Below the pieces are notes generated by a model. It saw only the letters and a list, made by a program, of their open reading frames with translations, was not told the origin of the DNA and did not search any database. A program made the position numbers and the translations under genes. From Rhodospirillaceae bacterium (GTDB taxonomy: Bacteria > Pseudomonadota > Alphaproteobacteria > UBA6615), in the NCBI GenBank assembly GCA_018702955.1, contig JABJEK010000066.1, forward strand, positions 1 through 64,000: a stretch of DNA of 64,000 nucleotides, read 5' to 3'. Positions 1 to 8,559 of the stretch are shown here, piece after piece (position 1 is the stretch's first letter; every line of letters begins with the position of its first letter).

Positions 1-663
1 AAAGAGACATGGGTGAAGGAATTCAACCAGGTCGCGTTGGCCCCGACGGGTGCCGTTGACAACTACATGCTTTGGTCGGGCAAGCCGATTTCCAGCATCA
101 ACCAGGTCAAGGGCCTGAAGGTCGGCGCCGCCGGCCCGAACCTTCCCTGGGTTCTCGCGATTGGCGCTGCCGGTGTGCAGACCAACCTTGCGGATGCCTA
201 TAACAGCCTGAGCACGGGTATCTATGAGGCCATGATCGTGTGGCGCCAGGGTGCGGGTGCTTTCAAGCTCTGTGAGCCGGCACCGTTCGCATACGATGCG
301 ACCCTCGGTGGCGTGAACGGCTTCTCCCTGAACTTCAATAGCGACGTTTGGGCCGGCCTGCCTGCAGAAGTTAAGAAGGCTATGCAGGATTCGACCCAGG
401 CTTGGGTGAACGAGAACGTCAAGCGGGTGAACGACGGTGCAAAATCCGGACTGGCACGTTGCGAGGCGGAATTCGGCACGAAGGTCACCGTGGCGAGCGA
501 TGCCGAGCGTCTTGCTTGGGCCAAGGCACTGCCGCCGTTGGGCAAGCAGTGGGCCGAGGCACGCAATGCCGCTGGTCAGCCGGGGACCGAGATCCTCAAG
601 GCCTGGATGGGCGAGATGCGTGCGGCCAATCAGCCGATCGCGCGCCAGTGGGACCGCGAATAG
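1..663 (+). CDS. TRAP transporter solute-binding subunit (DctP-like), C-terminal part
   Basis: The reading frame is open at the left edge of the window, so the listed GTG at base 13 is an internal valine and not the start. About 220 residues of the C-terminal lobe are visible, with segments typical of periplasmic TRAP binding proteins (a KVGAAG-like stretch, a LSTGIYEAMIVW segment, a C-terminal WAEARNAAGQPG helix). The protein would capture an organic acid in the periplasm and hand it to the DctQM permeases encoded directly downstream. The signal peptide and N-terminal lobe are outside the window. Ligand cannot be read from the fragment. Confidence 0.85.
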   Translation, partial: KETWVKEFNQVALAPTGAVDNYMLWSGKPISSINQVKGLKVGAAGPNLPWVLAIGAAGVQTNLADAYNSLSTGIYEAMIVWRQGAGAFKLCEPAPFAYDATLGGVNGFSLNFNSDVWAGLPAEVKKAMQDSTQAWVNENVKRVNDGAKSGLARCEAEFGTKVTVASDAERLAWAKALPPLGKQWAEARNAAGQPGTEILKAWMGEMRAANQPIARQWDRE

Positions 664-724
664 GCGTTACCTGATCGTCTGTTTGTGAGTTCACACACGA
701 AATAGGGAGGGGAGCTGCCGCAAG

Positions 725-1333
725 GTGGCTCCCCGACTTCCATTGAACGCAACACTTGGATTTCTGGATGTTCTGCGTCGAGGTTTCGACTGGATCGTCC
801 TTGTGAGTAACGCGGTCGCATCGGGCTGGATTTTCGTCCTGATGCTACTGATCACTCTCGATATCACACTACGGTTTGTCTTCAACTCGCCCTTGAGCGG
901 AGTGACAGAGATCGTCGAGATCTCGATCGTCACCATTCTGTATTTGCAGCTGGCGCACACGTTGAAGGTTGGCCGTATCACAAGGTCCGATGCGCTCTAT
1001 GGGCGGATTCTCATGAAATGGCCGGCGGTCGGTAATGTTATGGGAATTCTGTTCCATCTGGCGGGTGTCGGCCTGATGGTTGCCATCGTAATGGGCGGCT
1101 GGCCAAAATGGCTGCAGGCCTATCACGGCGGTCATTTCGTCGGAAATACCGGCGTGTTTACCTTCCCTGAATGGCCCCAGCGCCTTGCACTCGTGGTCGG
1201 TTGCACCCTTCTCGGCATTCAGTTTTTCCTGTCGGTCGTCGACAATCTTCGTGGTTTGTTCGGCAAGCCACCCCTCGAGCATGAGGAGGCGGTCGATGTC
1301 GAAGTGGCCGCCATTGAGGAGTCGAACAAATGA
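725..1333 (+). CDS. TRAP transporter small permease (DctQ-like)
   Basis: A 202-residue protein with four hydrophobic segments, the expected size and topology of the TRAP small membrane subunit. It begins at GTG 725 after a purine-rich GGGAGGGGAG stretch. It follows the binding-protein gene by about 60 nt and its stop overlaps the start of the large permease by 4 nt (ATGA), so the three are one operon. The family partner is the DctM subunit, and together they drive sodium-coupled uptake of organic acids. The C-terminus has an acidic tail (EHEEAVDVEVAAIEE). Confidence 0.88.
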   Translation: MAPRLPLNATLGFLDVLRRGFDWIVLVSNAVASGWIFVLMLLITLDITLRFVFNSPLSGVTEIVEISIVTILYLQLAHTLKVGRITRSDALYGRILMKWPAVGNVMGILFHLAGVGLMVAIVMGGWPKWLQAYHGGHFVGNTGVFTFPEWPQRLALVVGCTLLGIQFFLSVVDNLRGLFGKPPLEHEEAVDVEVAAIEESNK

Positions 1334-2667
1334 CCGGCTTTGAAATTGGCATTATTTCCATCATCGCGATGCTGTTGCTGATCTATATCGGCATGCATGT
1401 CCCCGTCGTCCTCGCCCTGATTTCTTTCGTCGGAGTCTGGGTCATCAAGGGCAACATCAAGATCGCGATCAGTCTGCTCTGGATATCAGCGGCGAAAACC
1501 GTCGCGGATTTCCTGTTTGGCGTCATTCCATTGTTCGTTTTGATGGGTTTGCTCGTCAGTACGGCCGGTATGGGGCGCGATACATACGATATCGCCCAGA
1601 ATGCGCTGCGTCGCGTGCGCGGTGGCCTTGGTATGGCGACGGTGATTGCGAACGCAATCTTCGCCGCGATTACGGGTGTTTCGATCGCCTCGGCGACTGT
1701 GTTCACCCGCATCTCCGTGCCGGAGATGCTGCGTTACGGCTATAAGGGCCGCTTCGCGGTCGGAACCGTGGCCGGTTCATCGGTCCTGGGCATGCTCATT
1801 CCGCCGTCGATCCTGTTGATCATCTTTGCGCTGATTGCCGAAGAATCCGTCGGCGACTTGTTCATCGCCGGCATCGGCCCGGGTATCCTGCTGACCTTCT
1901 CCTTCTGTGTCCTGATCGCGATCATGGCTTATGGCTTCCCGAACATGGTCGCCCAGCCTGGTGCTCTCGATCAGCAGATGGATCAAGAGAAAATGCCTGG
2001 CCGGGAGCTGTTCTCGAAGACCTATCCGATCGTCATCCTGGTGCTGGTCGTCCTCGGCGGTATCTATGCCGGGCTCTACACGCCAACCGAGGCCGGCGCG
2101 GCCGGTGCCTTTGTGGCGTTTCTGTTTGCGCTTGTTCGCAAGCAGATCACGGTCCGAAAGCTTTGGGATGTGCTGGTCGAAACCGGACATATCACGGCGA
2201 CCCTGCTGTTCCTGATCATCGCCGCGAGCATGTACAGCCGCATGCTTGGGATCTCCGGACTGCCGACCGAACTGGGACGCGTGATTGGCGATATGAACGC
2301 CAGCTTCGCGCAGTTGATGATCATGTATGTGATCATCCTGATCATCCTCGGCACGATCATCGATTCGGTTTCGATCATGCTGATCACGGTGCCGTTGTTC
2401 CTGGTGGTGCTGGCACCGTTTGATGTCGACCTGGTCTGGTTCGGCGTCGTGACGGTGATCGCGACGGAAATCGGTCTCCTGACCCCGCCGCTCGGCCTCG
2501 CGGTCTATGTGATCAAATCAACGCTGGTACAGAAGGACATCTCGCTTGCCGATATCTTTATCGGGGCAGCGCCTTTCGCGCTCGTGATGCTGGTCGTCCT
2601 GATCCTGGTGATGATTTTCCCGGAGATTCCGCTGGCGCTCGTGGAGCTCAAGCGATCTCTCCGGTGA
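1330..2667 (+). CDS. TRAP transporter large permease (DctM-like)
   Basis: A 445-residue integral membrane protein with about a dozen hydrophobic segments. It shows TRAP large-subunit signatures such as GVSIASATVFTRI and VLGMLIPPSILLI, and the LGTIIDSVSIMLITVPLF region near residues 335-355. It forms the transport channel with DctQ. Its start overlaps the dctQ stop by 4 nt. A strong intrinsic terminator lies 33 nt after its stop, which marks the operon end. Substrate is unknown; the amidohydrolase next door hints at an aromatic or carboxylic acid but this is inference. Confidence 0.92.
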   Translation: MTGFEIGIISIIAMLLLIYIGMHVPVVLALISFVGVWVIKGNIKIAISLLWISAAKTVADFLFGVIPLFVLMGLLVSTAGMGRDTYDIAQNALRRVRGGLGMATVIANAIFAAITGVSIASATVFTRISVPEMLRYGYKGRFAVGTVAGSSVLGMLIPPSILLIIFALIAEESVGDLFIAGIGPGILLTFSFCVLIAIMAYGFPNMVAQPGALDQQMDQEKMPGRELFSKTYPIVILVLVVLGGIYAGLYTPTEAGAAGAFVAFLFALVRKQITVRKLWDVLVETGHITATLLFLIIAASMYSRMLGISGLPTELGRVIGDMNASFAQLMIMYVIILIILGTIIDSVSIMLITVPLFLVVLAPFDVDLVWFGVVTVIATEIGLLTPPLGLAVYVIKSTLVQKDISLADIFIGAAPFALVMLVVLILVMIFPEIPLALVELKRSLR

Positions 2668-2699
2668 CCAACCACACGGTTCCATCCATGTAAGTTTGA

Positions 2700-2729
2700 G
2701 GGCGGTGGATTTTCCACCGCCCTTTCTCT
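2700..2729 (+). terminator. Intrinsic terminator of the TRAP operon
   Basis: GGGCGGTGGA and TCCACCGCCC form a perfect 10-bp stem with a 3-nt T loop, followed by TTTCTCT. It sits 33 nt downstream of the dctM stop and before the amidohydrolase ribosome binding site. Confidence 0.85.
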
Positions 2730-2796
2730 ATGCGCCAGCGGTGTTAAGCTTTGTGCCAACCGATCAGAGGGTCGGACAAATATCTAGGGGGAAATC

Positions 2797-3822
2797 ATGG
2801 CCACAGACGGCATCGTCGCAATCGATATGCACTGTCACGTCTTCTCGCCATCGGCGAAGACGTTGATGGACAAGCATTATCAGCCCGAAGAAATTCTGAC
2901 GCCCGACCGGGACCCTTATATGTTCTTCGCCCATCCATCATCCATGGCGGTCGATAACGAGAATATCCCGAGCCTTGTACCGAAGATGGTCGACCTCAAG
3001 CCACGCGAAGCGGATATGGACAGCACGCGGGTGGATATCCAGATCGTCAGCCCTGTGCCGATCCAGTTCTACTACTGGACGGATCCCGAGCTCGGGAATG
3101 AGCTCGCGCGGGTCCAGAATGACGATGTGTCGAAACTGGTGGCCGGCAACCCGGACCGCTTCGCCGCGATGGGTACGCTGCCCATGCAGGACGCCGCGGC
3201 ATCGGTGACCGAGATGCGCCGTGCGGTGAAGGAACTCGATATTCGGGCGTTTATTCTATCCACCAACGTGGACGGAGTAGAGCTTTCGGATGAACGCTTC
3301 GACCCGATTTACGCTGAAGCCGTGACGCTCGATGTGCCGTTGTTTCTGCATCCGTTCGGCTTCACGGATGGTGCGCGCCTGCGCCCGTTCTTCATGCACA
3401 ATTGTGTGGGTCAGCCCCTCGAGGAACAAATTGCGATCACGCATCTGATTTTCGGTGGTGTGCTCGACCGGCACCCTGGCCTCAAAATCTGCATCGCCCA
3501 TGGCGGCGGGTACTTCCCGTATTATGCGGGACGGATGGACCATAGCTGGGAGTATCGCCCGGAACTTCGCGAGAAAATCAGCCGACCCCCGAGTGAGTAT
3601 CTGCGTGAGCTATATTACGACACTGTCGTGTTCCGGCCCGACCAGCTCGAGTATCTGGTCGATCTGGTCGGGGTTGAGCGCGTGATGATGGGCACCGACT
3701 ACCCGTTTGATATGCAGGAGTTCGAGCCGGTTTCGTTTGTCGAGAGCGCGACCAAGCTGAGCGCATCCGAGCGCAAGAAGATTCTCGGTGGCAACGCTGC
3801 GGCGATCATGGGAATAGGGTAA
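2797..3822 (+). CDS. ACMSD-like metal-dependent amidohydrolase (amidohydrolase_2 family)
   Basis: A 341-residue TIM-barrel hydrolase or decarboxylase. Visible metal-site motifs are HxH at residues 12-14 (DMHCHVF), a barrel histidine in LFLHPFG near residue 185, a second histidine in CIAHGGG, and the aspartate of MGTDYPFD near residue 300. These match the 2-amino-3-carboxymuconate-6-semialdehyde decarboxylase group, which decarboxylates aromatic or unsaturated acids using a divalent metal. The start has a good GGGGGA ribosome binding site. It is preceded by the TRAP operon and followed 39 nt later by a rhodanese, so it may act on an imported acid. Exact substrate is not determinable. Confidence 0.82.
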   Translation: MATDGIVAIDMHCHVFSPSAKTLMDKHYQPEEILTPDRDPYMFFAHPSSMAVDNENIPSLVPKMVDLKPREADMDSTRVDIQIVSPVPIQFYYWTDPELGNELARVQNDDVSKLVAGNPDRFAAMGTLPMQDAAASVTEMRRAVKELDIRAFILSTNVDGVELSDERFDPIYAEAVTLDVPLFLHPFGFTDGARLRPFFMHNCVGQPLEEQIAITHLIFGGVLDRHPGLKICIAHGGGYFPYYAGRMDHSWEYRPELREKISRPPSEYLRELYYDTVVFRPDQLEYLVDLVGVERVMMGTDYPFDMQEFEPVSFVESATKLSASERKKILGGNAAAIMGIG

Positions 3823-3861
3823 CGCATTGGATGCCGGCTGCGGCTAACCATGGAGAAATCG

Positions 3862-4242
3862 ATGATACTGAAACACGGATTCAAACAGATGCTTGCGGAG
3901 GCAAACGCCGCGATCGAGACTGTTGCGGTCAAGGATGCGATCGCGGTGTTTGGCGAGACGGGTTACACCTTCATCGACATTCGTGAAGGGGTCGAACGAG
4001 ATCAGGGCACTATTCCCGGATCGGCGCATGTTCCGCGCGGTTTTCTGGAGTTTCACGCCGATCCTGAAAGCCCGGCGCACAATCCGGTGTTTTCGAACGG
4101 TGATCGATTTATTCTGTTCTGCGCGTCCGGGGGGCGTTCCGCACTCGCGGCCAAGACGCTGGTTGATATGGGCTTTGAGGATGTATGTCATGTCGCCGGC
4201 GGCATGGCCGCCTGGCGCGAGGCGGATGGACCTATCGACTGA
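3862..4242 (+). CDS. Rhodanese-like domain protein
   Basis: A single rhodanese domain of 126 residues. The active-site loop is CASGGRS, with the catalytic cysteine that would carry a persulfide, and the N-terminal half has the YTFIDIREGVERDQG segment of the fold. I chose ATG 3862 because GGAGAA lies just upstream; the ORF-track start at 3850 places that Shine-Dalgarno inside the gene. It follows the amidohydrolase by 39 nt. Role is probably sulfur transfer or a phosphatase-like activity; the partner is unknown. Confidence 0.85.
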   Translation: MILKHGFKQMLAEANAAIETVAVKDAIAVFGETGYTFIDIREGVERDQGTIPGSAHVPRGFLEFHADPESPAHNPVFSNGDRFILFCASGGRSALAAKTLVDMGFEDVCHVAGGMAAWREADGPID

Positions 4243-4245
4243 TTG

Positions 4246-4668
4246 CTAGTTGTTTCCGAGAAGCGTCCAGGTCGTCTGGATGAGAGCGATCTGTTCGCCC
4301 GTGTCGGCTGATTCCAGGTCTATCCGGCCATAGACCATGCGCTTGCCGCGGCGCAGGACCTCGCCGCGCGCGATGATGTCGGTGTTGTAGGCCGCCGCGA
4401 GGAATGACGTCGTCATGTCTATCGTGGCCATCTTCTGAAATCCGCCTATCGCCGACGAAATCACCACGACCATCGCGGCATCCGCGAAAGACATCAGCGC
4501 CTGGCCTGTTACCAATCCGCCATCGCGGGAAATATGTTCGTGCCACGGCAGACGGACGACCGCACCATTTTCGCTGAGCTCCTCGACGGTCATGCCAAGC
4601 TCGTCGAGCCACGGCGTCATGACCGTATCGAGCACATGCTGGGCGTCGTCGCGGGTAAAGTCGTTCAT
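4246..4668 (-). CDS. PaaI-like hotdog-fold thioesterase
   Basis: About 140 residues starting at MNDFTRDD. The longer ORF start would run into the upstream enoyl-CoA hydratase. The core shows the hotdog helix region GGLVTGQALMSFADAA with the aspartate expected for PaaI/YdiI-type acyl-CoA thioesterases, then the TIDMTTSFL strand. It likely hydrolyses an acyl-CoA made by the neighbouring beta-oxidation-type enzymes. It starts 16 nt after the stop of the enoyl-CoA hydratase on the same strand, so the two are probably co-transcribed. It converges with the rhodanese with a 3-nt gap. Confidence 0.82.
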   Translation of the reverse strand: MNDFTRDDAQHVLDTVMTPWLDELGMTVEELSENGAVVRLPWHEHISRDGGLVTGQALMSFADAAMVVVISSAIGGFQKMATIDMTTSFLAAAYNTDIIARGEVLRRGKRMVYGRIDLESADTGEQIALIQTTWTLLGNN

Positions 4669-4684
4669 GTCGCAGGCGCCAAGG

Positions 4685-5470
4685 CTAGTCGCCCTTGAAT
4701 TCCGGGCGTCGTTTCTCGACGAAGGCCGCCACGCCCTCGGCGAAGTCATCCTTGACGGCGCAGCGCAGGAACGCAGCGTGCTCGGCCGAGAGATGATCGG
4801 CCATGCTCGCGGATTCGAGGCTGTGGTTGATGAGCGCCTTGGTGTTTGCGTACGCGGTCGTGGGGCCCTTGGCGAAGCGCTCAGCCATCTTCGTCACTTC
4901 CGCGTCGAGCTCCTCGGCCGGCACCACGCGGTTGACCATGCCGAGGTCGAGCGCGGTCGCGGCATCGATCGGTTCGCTGAGCATGGCCAACTCCAGCGCC
5001 TTGCGGCGGCCAACGACGCGGGGCAGCAGATACGTGGAGCCACCGTCCGGTATCGTGGCGATACCGATATAGGCCATGGTGAACACGGCATTGTCGGCCG
5101 CGATGCCGATATCCGCATTTAGCGCCATGCCGATGCCCGCACCGGCAACCGGGCCGTGCAGCGCCGCCACGACAGGCATGGGCAGACTGGACAGACCGAG
5201 GACCGCCTTGTGATAGAGGCTGATAAGGTCGTCGATCGTCTCTTCGATGGTGTCGATATTCTCGTGGAAGGTCGCGACGTCTCCGCCCGCCATGAAGCCG
5301 CGGCCGGCCCCCTTCAGAATGACGGCGCGCACGGAATCATCGCCGGCCAGGTCATTGACCGCCGCGTTGAGCTCGAGCGCCATGTCGCGATTAAGCGCGT
5401 TCAGTACTTCGGGTCGGTTCAGCGTGAGGGTGGCGACGGGGCCCTGCTTGTCCAGTAGAATGGTTGGCAT
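4685..5470 (-). CDS. Enoyl-CoA hydratase/isomerase family protein (PaaG-like active site)
   Basis: A 261-residue crotonase-fold protein. The start MPTILLDKQ is preferred over the 321-residue ORF because the extra N-terminus has no family similarity. The oxyanion-hole segments FMAGGDVATF and HGPVAGAGIGMAL are present. At the usual catalytic glutamate positions I see GAGIG and IATIPDGG, so only the PaaG-type aspartate is kept. This favours a double-bond isomerase over a plain hydratase. It is divergent from the SDR at 5566, with a spacer of 95 nt. Confidence 0.83.
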   Translation of the reverse strand: MPTILLDKQGPVATLTLNRPEVLNALNRDMALELNAAVNDLAGDDSVRAVILKGAGRGFMAGGDVATFHENIDTIEETIDDLISLYHKAVLGLSSLPMPVVAALHGPVAGAGIGMALNADIGIAADNAVFTMAYIGIATIPDGGSTYLLPRVVGRRKALELAMLSEPIDAATALDLGMVNRVVPAEELDAEVTKMAERFAKGPTTAYANTKALINHSLESASMADHLSAEHAAFLRCAVKDDFAEGVAAFVEKRRPEFKGD

Positions 5471-5565
5471 TGGTTCGATATCCGGGTGGCGTGAATGGTG
5501 TCTCAAACTTACCGGCGCCACGGCGGTACAGCAATCATCCGCGGCCCGGCGTTGGGGGGAGTAGA

Positions 5566-6336
5566 ATGAGTGATCAGTTTGATCTGACGGGCCAGGTGGC
5601 CTTCGTGACGGGTGCGTCCAGCGGTCTCGGCGCGCATTTCGCCCAAACACTGGCCAGCGCGGGCGCGAAAGTCGTCATTGCGGCGCGTCGCGTTGATCGT
5701 CTGGCGGATCTTGCAACGACAATCGAGAACGACGGTGGCCACGCGCTCCCGGTCGAACTCGACGTGACCGACGCAGAATCCGTGGCGCGTGCCGTAAAGG
5801 TCGCCAGCGAAGAACTCGGCGCGATCACGATCCTGGTGAACAATGCCGGCGTGCCGCCGAAGGCGTTGACCCTCGACATGGACGAAGAAGAATGGGACCG
5901 GGTCGTCGGCACCAACCTCAAGGGCGCCTGGCTGATGGCACGCGAGATCGGTCGCCATATGGTCGATCATGGCAAAGGCGGACGGATCATCAACATCGCT
6001 TCCGTACTCGGCTGGAAGACCGTGGCCAAGGGCATTCAGTCCTATGGGGTCTCGAAGGCGGGACTGGTCAGCATGACGGAGACGATGGCGCTGGAGGTCG
6101 CGCGGCACGGCATCCTGGTGAATGCGATCGCGCCGGGCTACATCCGCACCGAGCTGAACGATGCGTTCCTCGACAGCGACCTGGGACAACGTATTCGAAC
6201 CCGTGTGGCGACCCGTAGATTTGGTGAGCCCGATGATCTGGATGGCGCCTTGCTACTTCTGGCCGGACCCGCCGGCACCTACATCACCGGGTCGGTGATC
6301 GCCGTCGATGGCGGACTGACCCTGTCGACCCTCTAA
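5566..6336 (+). CDS. Short-chain dehydrogenase/reductase (LvaD/FabG-like)
   Basis: A 256-residue classical SDR with the cofactor motif TGASSGLG near residue 14, NNAG, and the catalytic Ser, Tyr and Lys (IASVLGW, then SYGVSK). ATG 5566 follows a GGGGGAG ribosome binding site; the longer ORF is an upstream extension. It is followed at 22 nt by the acyl-CoA dehydrogenase and then the kinase. In the levulinate (Lva) pathway an SDR oxidises the 3-hydroxyacyl-CoA produced by the kinase and dehydrogenase pair, and the same role is inferred here. Confidence 0.85.
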   Translation: MSDQFDLTGQVAFVTGASSGLGAHFAQTLASAGAKVVIAARRVDRLADLATTIENDGGHALPVELDVTDAESVARAVKVASEELGAITILVNNAGVPPKALTLDMDEEEWDRVVGTNLKGAWLMAREIGRHMVDHGKGGRIINIASVLGWKTVAKGIQSYGVSKAGLVSMTETMALEVARHGILVNAIAPGYIRTELNDAFLDSDLGQRIRTRVATRRFGEPDDLDGALLLLAGPAGTYITGSVIAVDGGLTLSTL

Positions 6337-6358
6337 TTGTTAAGACTGGAGACCTGAC

Positions 6359-7558
6359 GTGGATTTTGCACTATCGAGCGAACACGAGGCGCTACGCCTG
6401 AGGGTTCAGAAATTCGTCGCCGATGTCATCATGCCGGTCGAGGCGGACCCGGCGAGTTTCGATGAGCATGAGAACATCGACGAGCCTGTTCTGCAGCAGG
6501 TGCGTGCGAAGGCCAAAGACGCCGGATTGTGGGCGCCGCAGATGCCGACATCGCGCGGCGGTTTGGGCCTGAACACGGTCGGCATGGCGATGTTCTACGA
6601 AGAGGCGGCACGCTCGCGCTTCGGACCGGTGGTTTTCAACTGCGCCGCACCGGACGACGGCAACATGATCCTGCTTGATCGCGTGGCGCGTGAGGACCAG
6701 AAGGACCGGTGGCTGCAGCCGATCATCGACGGCAAGATCCGGTCGTCGATTGTGATGACCGAGCCGGCCCCGGGTTCGGGTTCCGATCCGACCATGATGT
6801 TGACCCGCGCCGAGCGGAGCGGCAACGACAAGTGGGTCATCAGCGGACGGAAATGGTTCATCACCGGCGCTGAGGGCGCAGAGCACTTCATCCTGCTGGC
6901 GCGTACGTCGGATGACAAAAAGGGCGCACTGACCACCTTCCTGTTCCACAAGGATCAGCCGGGCTGGCACATCGTGCGACGCATTCCGATCATGGGGCCC
7001 GAGGAGCATGGCGGGCATTGTGAAGTGGTGTTCGACGGACTGGAGATCGACGACGAGAATCGTCTGATGGAAATCGGTGAGGGCATGAAGTCGGTGCAGA
7101 TCAGGCTGGGTGTCGCACGCCTGACCCACTGCATGCGTTGGCTCGGCATGTCGAAGCGCGCCGTCGAGGAATGTCTCGACTATGTCAAAACCCGCGAGAA
7201 CTTCGGTTCGACCCTGGCCGATCACGAGGGCGTCCAGTGGATGCTCGCGGATGCGGCCATGGATATCGAGATCGGCCGACTCATGACCATGCGCGCTGCC
7301 GCCAAGCTCGACACAGGCGATCAGGCGCGCAAGGAAGTTTCGATGGCCAAGATCTGGGTCTCGGAAATCCTGCACAAGACCATCGCGACGGCGATCCAGC
7401 TGAACGGCGCACGGGGTTACTCCAAGGATTTGCCGCTCGAGTGGATGTACCGCTATGCACCCCAGGCCAAGCTCGTCGATGGCGCGTCGGAGGTCCACAA
7501 GATGGTGGTCGCGCGCAACCTGTTGAATGAGGGCATGGATTTCTGGAGCTGGGATTAG
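6359..7558 (+). CDS. Acyl-CoA dehydrogenase, ACAD11/LvaC-like
   Basis: A 399-residue acyl-CoA dehydrogenase fold with an FAD-contacting MTEPAPGSGSDPT segment and a WFITGAEGA segment. It starts at GTG 6359. The usual catalytic glutamate motif near the C-terminus (EGTxxI in MCAD-type enzymes) is here VDGASEVHK, with Asp at about residue 374. From memory, human ACAD11 ends with a very similar DGPDEVH. It is immediately followed, with a 1-nt overlap, by an APH-type kinase, reproducing as two genes the fused architecture of ACAD10/11. Likely reaction: elimination of phosphate from a 4-phosphoacyl-CoA to give an enoyl-CoA. Confidence 0.85.
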   Translation: MDFALSSEHEALRLRVQKFVADVIMPVEADPASFDEHENIDEPVLQQVRAKAKDAGLWAPQMPTSRGGLGLNTVGMAMFYEEAARSRFGPVVFNCAAPDDGNMILLDRVAREDQKDRWLQPIIDGKIRSSIVMTEPAPGSGSDPTMMLTRAERSGNDKWVISGRKWFITGAEGAEHFILLARTSDDKKGALTTFLFHKDQPGWHIVRRIPIMGPEEHGGHCEVVFDGLEIDDENRLMEIGEGMKSVQIRLGVARLTHCMRWLGMSKRAVEECLDYVKTRENFGSTLADHEGVQWMLADAAMDIEIGRLMTMRAAAKLDTGDQARKEVSMAKIWVSEILHKTIATAIQLNGARGYSKDLPLEWMYRYAPQAKLVDGASEVHKMVVARNLLNEGMDFWSWD

Positions 7559-8553
7559 TGCCTGACGGCCTGAACACGAGGCCAACACCGGCGTTGCCGA
7601 TGCCGGAAATGCCGCTGGCACGGTGGTTCGCTGAACGTCTCGGCGTCACGGATGCCGCGATTGTCACAAGCCGTCTGTTGCCGGGTGGTGCTGTGCAGCA
7701 CAACTGGCGGATCGACCTGAATGTCGACGGTGTGGCGCAGAGCTATGTTTTGCGCGCCGGTCCCGATCTTCCATTGCCCGAGAGTCTTTCAAAGGCGGAT
7801 GAATTCGAAATTCTATGCCGGGTACATGGCGCGGGCGCGCCCGTGGCGGAGCCGCTTTGGTTCTGTGAGGGCGACACACCGTTCTTTATCTCGCGCCTGT
7901 GCAGTGGGGATGCGCGCCGCGAAATTCTGACCGGTCAACTCGACAATGACGCGCTACTGCGTGACTTGGCGGCGGCTTTGGCAGGGATTCATCGGGTGGC
8001 GCCTGATGCACCAGTAAACCCGGCTGTTCCATCGGCACGTATCGACACTCTGGCGGCTTGGCTGGATGGTATCGCTGAACTTTCCGAACCGGTCGACGAA
8101 GGCCTGTCAAACGGGCTCGCCTGGTTGGGCGCACAGGCACCGGACGCGTGCCGGACTACGCTCGTGCACCGTGACTTCCGCACCGGGAACTTCCTTGTCA
8201 ATGACGGGCATCTGGTTGCTGTGCTCGACTGGGAGTTCGCGGGCTGGGGTGACCCGCATGAGGATATCGGCTGGTTCTGTGCCCAATGCTGGCGCGGCGA
8301 TGCTCTGACGCGCGAAGCCGGGGGGCTCGGCGACCGCGACGCGTTCTACGAAGCTTACGTGGCGGCTGGTGGAGACATGCCAGACCTCGTGCGGGTCCGG
8401 TTCTGGGAGGTCTTTGCCCATCTGCGTTGGGCCATCATCGCCCTGCAGCAGGGCGCGCGCGCGCGCGCCGGCGCCCATCCGGCATGGGAGCTTGAAGAGG
8501 CAGAAGCCAGAGTGCCCGGATTATTGCGCACCGTAGCTGAGATGACCCGTTAG
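7558..8553 (+). CDS. APH-family phosphotransferase, probable 4-hydroxyacyl-CoA kinase (LvaA/ACAD10-11 APH-like)
   Basis: A 331-residue aminoglycoside-phosphotransferase-fold kinase. Catalytic loop HRDFRTGNFLV near residue 203 matches the HxDxxxxN Brenner motif, and VLDWEFAGWGD supplies the metal-binding aspartate. Its GTG start overlaps the stop of the acyl-CoA dehydrogenase by 1 nt, indicating translational coupling. APH proteins in this context (LvaA, the ACAD10/11 N-terminal domain) phosphorylate 4-hydroxyacyl-CoA and not antibiotics. The alternative, an unrelated small-molecule kinase, is less likely given the gene order. Confidence 0.82.
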   Translation: MPDGLNTRPTPALPMPEMPLARWFAERLGVTDAAIVTSRLLPGGAVQHNWRIDLNVDGVAQSYVLRAGPDLPLPESLSKADEFEILCRVHGAGAPVAEPLWFCEGDTPFFISRLCSGDARREILTGQLDNDALLRDLAAALAGIHRVAPDAPVNPAVPSARIDTLAAWLDGIAELSEPVDEGLSNGLAWLGAQAPDACRTTLVHRDFRTGNFLVNDGHLVAVLDWEFAGWGDPHEDIGWFCAQCWRGDALTREAGGLGDRDAFYEAYVAAGGDMPDLVRVRFWEVFAHLRWAIIALQQGARARAGAHPAWELEEAEARVPGLLRTVAEMTR

Positions 8554-8559
8554 GGACGG

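Noticed and set aside
6392-7621. 409-codon minus-strand ORF
   Set aside because: It is antisense to the acyl-CoA dehydrogenase, has a composition rich in Arg, His and Asp and no recognisable domain. Typical GC-rich shadow.
7558-8553. Antibiotic-resistance aminoglycoside phosphotransferase
   Set aside because: The fold is APH-like, but the overlap with an ACAD11-like dehydrogenase makes a hydroxyacyl-CoA kinase much more likely.
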